Assembly: GCA_037176905.1 (NCBI GenBank)
Contig: JBBBWG010006669.1
Span: forward strand, 12,234 to 60,139
Direction: 5' to 3'
DNA from: Azolla pinnata
Lineage: Eukaryota > Streptophyta > Polypodiopsida > Salviniales > Salviniaceae
Length of the DNA: 47,906 bases
Below, one piece after another: positions 44,945 to 47,906 of the stretch; the stretch's first letter is position 1; each line of letters opens with the position of its first letter. Below the pieces are notes generated by a model. That model saw nothing but the letters and a program-made list of their open reading frames with translations, had not been told where the DNA came from and ran no database searches. The position numbers were made by a program, and so were the translations under genes.

Positions 44945-45240
44945 GAGAAGAAGATGATGATGATGATGTTGAAGAAGAAGAGGATGATGATGATGTTGAA
45001 GAAGAAGAAGAAGAAGAAGAAAAAGAAGAAGAAGAAGACGATGATGATGATGATGATGATGATGATGGTGATGGTGATGGTGGTGATGATGATGATGGTG
45101 GTGGTGATGGTGGTGGTGGTGGTGATGGTGATGGTGGTGATGATGATGATGGTGGTGGTGATGGTGGTGGTGGTGGTGATGATGATTATGATTATGGTGA
45201 TGATGATTATGATGATGGTGATGATTATGATGGTCAGATA
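44945..45240. repeat. GAA and GAT/GGT trinucleotide array
   Basis: Begins with GATGATGATGTTGAAGAAGAAG, then GAA and GAT runs, then GATGGTGGT units to about 45190 and GATTATGATGAT variants to 45240. The open frames over it code only for Asp/Glu/Gly or Ile/Thr runs and are not considered genes. Confidence 0.93.
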
Positions 45241-45998
45241 TATTGTCAAGTTTGTGTGGTATGATCTTAGAAGAAGAAGAGGAAAATGATGATGGTGGTG
45301 GGGTTGGTCATGCATGTCATCGAGTGGGTTTTTGTGGGTTCATCGAGTGGGTTTCGATGCTGGTGGCTGATAGCTCGAATTGTTGGTCTTTGTAAAGAGC
45401 AGAAGGATCGACGCATTCAACACTCGAACTGAATCGAATCGATTCGTGCATCACCATTGTCGATGTCGCCTAGGAAAGCAGGCACGAAATCACTCAGATG
45501 GTTCAAGACTAGAACAGAATAGAACAAACGTTAGAGTTCCTCGAAGGATTCTTGGGAATCCTTCTCTGTGATGACCACTTCCTCATCGATGCTTTCATTA
45601 GAATAGCAGTTGTGGACCATGCTCCAATCAAACTAACTCTACAACAAGTAAGAAGAGAAGGGATCGAAGCTACCATCAAGGATTGTTACGATGCCAACAT
45701 ACACGTGCCTCCTACGAACAATCTATCCTTTTAAACACCACAACGAGACCGGTTTCCTCACATTGTTGCCTTCAATTTACCAGTGCTAGGTCTAATAAAT
45801 AGCGAGTTCATCTCTCGACACGAGAACCATCCATCGATTTCTTCTGATGTTCAAATCACCCATCCAATGTCCGATGATCAATAATTAGCATCGTTTCTCC
45901 GGTTCCAGAAGAGCTCCTTGTTGGCAGAAGAAAGCCCAGATTTCTGTTCAGTTTCCAGCACAAATGTTGACCCAAAATGAGCTGCTTGTATCAATTGA

Positions 45999-46029
45999 AG
46001 AAGAAGAAGAGGAAGAAGAAGAAGAAGAA
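45999..46029. repeat. (GAA)n microsatellite
   Basis: About ten GAA units with one GGAA interruption, some 105 bases before the heat-shock gene's start codon. Confidence 0.85.
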
Positions 46030-46049
46030 TGGCAGATGAAGAAACAGAA

Positions 46050-46062
46050 GAAGCTTCTAGAG
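46050..46062 (+). promoter_or_regulatory. Possible heat-shock element
   Basis: GAAGCTTCTAGAG reads as GAA-nn-TTC-nn-GAg, two perfect heat-shock-factor half sites and one near match, 74 bases upstream of the sHSP start codon. The GAA repeat next to it makes chance matches more likely. Confidence 0.45.
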
Positions 46063-46135
46063 ACTGAGATTTTCCATCGTTCTTAAACGACCCAGCATCT
46101 GCACCCGCGCCGTCCGATTCCCACCAACGTCCGCC

Positions 46136-47791
46136 ATGGAGTTCCTGCCTCGCTCCTCTCCCCTGCTCCTCTTTCCCAAGCTCTTCCCTGTCGAGGCTTC
46201 TTCCCCCTTGCTAGTGGACTGGGTCGAGACTCCCACCGCCCACATCTTCAAAGCAGACGTTCCAGGTACCTCCTCATCCCTCCTTTTCCAAGCAAAACTT
46301 CGGTTTTTGTGTGTTCGGAGACCAGGAGAGTCGAGAGAACCAGAAATGGTTGTAGTGGAATCGATCTGGAGACCAGGAGAATGAGAGTGTCAGTATGATC
46401 TGTACTTGAATCGATCAGGACTGAAAGACCGGTCCTTAGAATAGAGAGTGCCAGAATGGTTTGTGCTTGCATCCATCATGTTGCACTGTGGAGACCAGGA
46501 GGTTGATTCAAGCTCTACAATCTGTGGTGGTATCTATGGCTAGTAAGAGGGGTGGTAATGGTGAGATTGGAACTATGGTGAAACTTGGTTTGATGGAGTA
46601 ATGCTTGGCTTATCACCATGCACTGCAAAGAAAGGAAAAAAGAGAAAGGTAGTTAGCGAGAGTGAGAAAAGTAGCTGTAGTGAGATGTGAATTATGGATC
46701 CGATAAGGTTGGAGAGAACAGTACCCGGGTTACAGCTAATGTAAGCCCATTACTGAGAATGCAAACATGCACAAACACGGGAAGAGAACATAAACGCTTC
46801 AAGCATGGGGAGTTCACATGTCTCCTTCCGGAAAGAGGCCTTACAATAGTACTATAATGCGCCTGTTTTAAATCTCTTAGCTTTTTACAAGGATTGATCT
46901 TTTCCATGTAAAAAAGAATTCAGAAGAAGTTCTAATGTCAAGTCAATCTTTCAGAACACATGTATGACATGGATGCAGTGTGGAGGATGTGTCTCTATTT
47001 TAATTACTTTGATGAAATTTTAGTTTCCTTGTAGCGACATGCATTACAGTACAGCCGTATCATTCATGTTTAGACAATCCATTTACATACATCATACATG
47101 TTGTGACATGCAACACCTGCATTAGAGATGTAGGTAATATACAGTGTAAGTAGCTTCACAATCCTTCATTGGGTCGTTTAGGGTTGGGCTAAGTTTTCTC
47201 CAGTGGACTAGTAACATTGTGAGTGTAGTAGATGAACTCTTATATCACGTTTTGAGTTCCCAACAATCGCCAGTTTGGTTATGAATGCGTTTAACGGGAT
47301 GTTAAATGCCAGCTTGTAATTCTCAACGGTCTTATATATAAATGCGAAAAGCAATCTGGAATTTACATGAAATCACATACTTCCAATTTGATCTCATGTC
47401 AAACTATACGGAGATTAGTAGCTGTCAACTAACTAGTCATACACATTATTATAACCACTGTTGTAGAAAGATAAAGAGAGACGTTTTTACCACAGGCTTG
47501 AGCAAGAAAGACGTGGAAGTCCAAATCCTTGAAGGGAATATATTGGAGATAACTGGAGAATACAAGACACAACCACAACATGGAGACGATAAAGGTGAAG
47601 TTGAATGGCATGTTGTGGAGAGGCCACAAGGGCGCTTTGTTCGTCGGTTCTGGTTGCCTGATGATGAAGTAAGAATCAGTGATGTAAAAGCTAAGATTGG
47701 AGATGGAGTCCTCACCATCAACATCCCTAGAAAGCAACACCCCACCAAACAGATTGCTCAAAAAGTTCCCATTGTAACCAGCAAGCTTTAG
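46136..47791 (+). CDS. HSP15.7: Small heat-shock protein (HSP20) with peroxisomal SKL tail
   Basis: ATP-independent chaperone of the alpha-crystallin family. Two exons, 46136-46265 and 47496-47791, join in phase (GTTCCAG|GC, giving VPGLSKKDVEV) to 141 residues. The N-terminal arm ends near VDWVETPTAHIFKADVPG. The alpha-crystallin domain spans about residues 30-130, with EWHVVERPQGRFVRRFWLPDD and the GVLTINIPR motif. The C-terminus is VTSKL, a canonical PTS1 peroxisomal signal also carried by the Arabidopsis 15.7-kDa class, which matches in length (137 residues). Peroxisomal location is inferred from that tripeptide. A 1.23-kb intron splits the gene, unusual for plant sHSPs, many of which lack introns. 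The start at 46136 follows a typical CCGCC context. Confidence 0.92.
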
Positions 47792-47906
47792 AGTTTATGC
47801 ATGTCTGATTGTACATACATTTTTGTAGTAGTATTTGTGAATGTGTTCCGGTACAAATAACATGCCATGCATGGGCTGACATGCTGTGGATCCAATCTGT
47901 TGAATT

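Larger units (their letters stand above)
45241..46135. other. Spacer and promoter region of the small heat-shock gene
   Basis: No gene seen. It contains a GAA run (about 45999-46029) and a heat-shock-element-like site near 46050. Confidence 0.5.

Noticed and set aside
44926..45315. Acidic Asp/Glu/Gly-rich open frame of 108 codons and its reverse
   Set aside because: Product of GAA/GAT repeats only.

Overview
This is nuclear DNA of a land plant, most likely a fern or another spore-bearing vascular plant. The genes have many short GT-AG introns. Two long PLS-class pentatricopeptide (PPR) genes of the MYAKCG/AQQGQGHEAL style, common in ferns, have single-exon coding regions. A Roadblock/LC7 dynein light chain is present, as expected for a lineage with flagellated sperm. 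The genus cannot be fixed from the sequence alone. Two 100-N runs (17946-18045 and 36052-36151) show it is a scaffolded assembly.

Layout, left to right: (1) the 3' six exons of a plastid-type transketolase (+, 135-2576); (2) a seven-block PPR gene (+, 3731-6364); (3) a DUF538 secreted protein (-, 8388-8933); (4) a 1-kb satellite-like array built from ~60-bp monomers in ~240-bp higher-order units (about 9120-10140), then ATC/CAC low-complexity DNA; (5) translation factor eIF5 (+, 13061-14419) with a telo-box and TC-rich leader; (6) a second PPR gene (-, 15436-17481) whose C-terminus carries a 27-bp minisatellite; (7) an 11-exon ER lysophosphatidate acyltransferase, LPAT2 type (-, 18699-23407), preceded by a 0.7-kb GAT array; (8) COX16 (-, 27279-28382); (9) a 963-residue coiled-coil protein (+, 29677-34366); (10) a telo-box-rich tandem array containing the second gap and running to within tens of bases of (11) augmin subunit AUG1/HAUS1 (+, 36454-38601); (12) a degenerate calmodulin-like gene with a GC-AG intron (+, 39963-41318); (13) a 233-bp tandem duplication; (14) the Roadblock/LC7 gene (-, core exons 42827-43578), with calmodulin-like exon remnants upstream on the same strand; (15) a GAA/GAT array; (16) a small heat-shock protein ending in the peroxisomal signal SKL (+, 46136-47791).

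The genes are ordinary housekeeping and organelle-related genes (Calvin cycle/pentose phosphate, translation initiation, organellar RNA processing, glycerolipid synthesis, cytochrome oxidase assembly, microtubule nucleation, dynein, peroxisomal chaperone). They do not form one pathway or operon. For the spliced genes I derived the exon boundaries by hand from splice sites, reading-frame phase and family similarity. In every complete model the coding exons sum to a multiple of three.

The least ordinary parts are the calmodulin-like remnants upstream of, and possibly spliced into, the Roadblock gene; the two higher-order tandem arrays; the repeat-built C-terminus of the second PPR; and the AUG1 start region that is made of repeat DNA. 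I did not find a convincing new multi-gene system.
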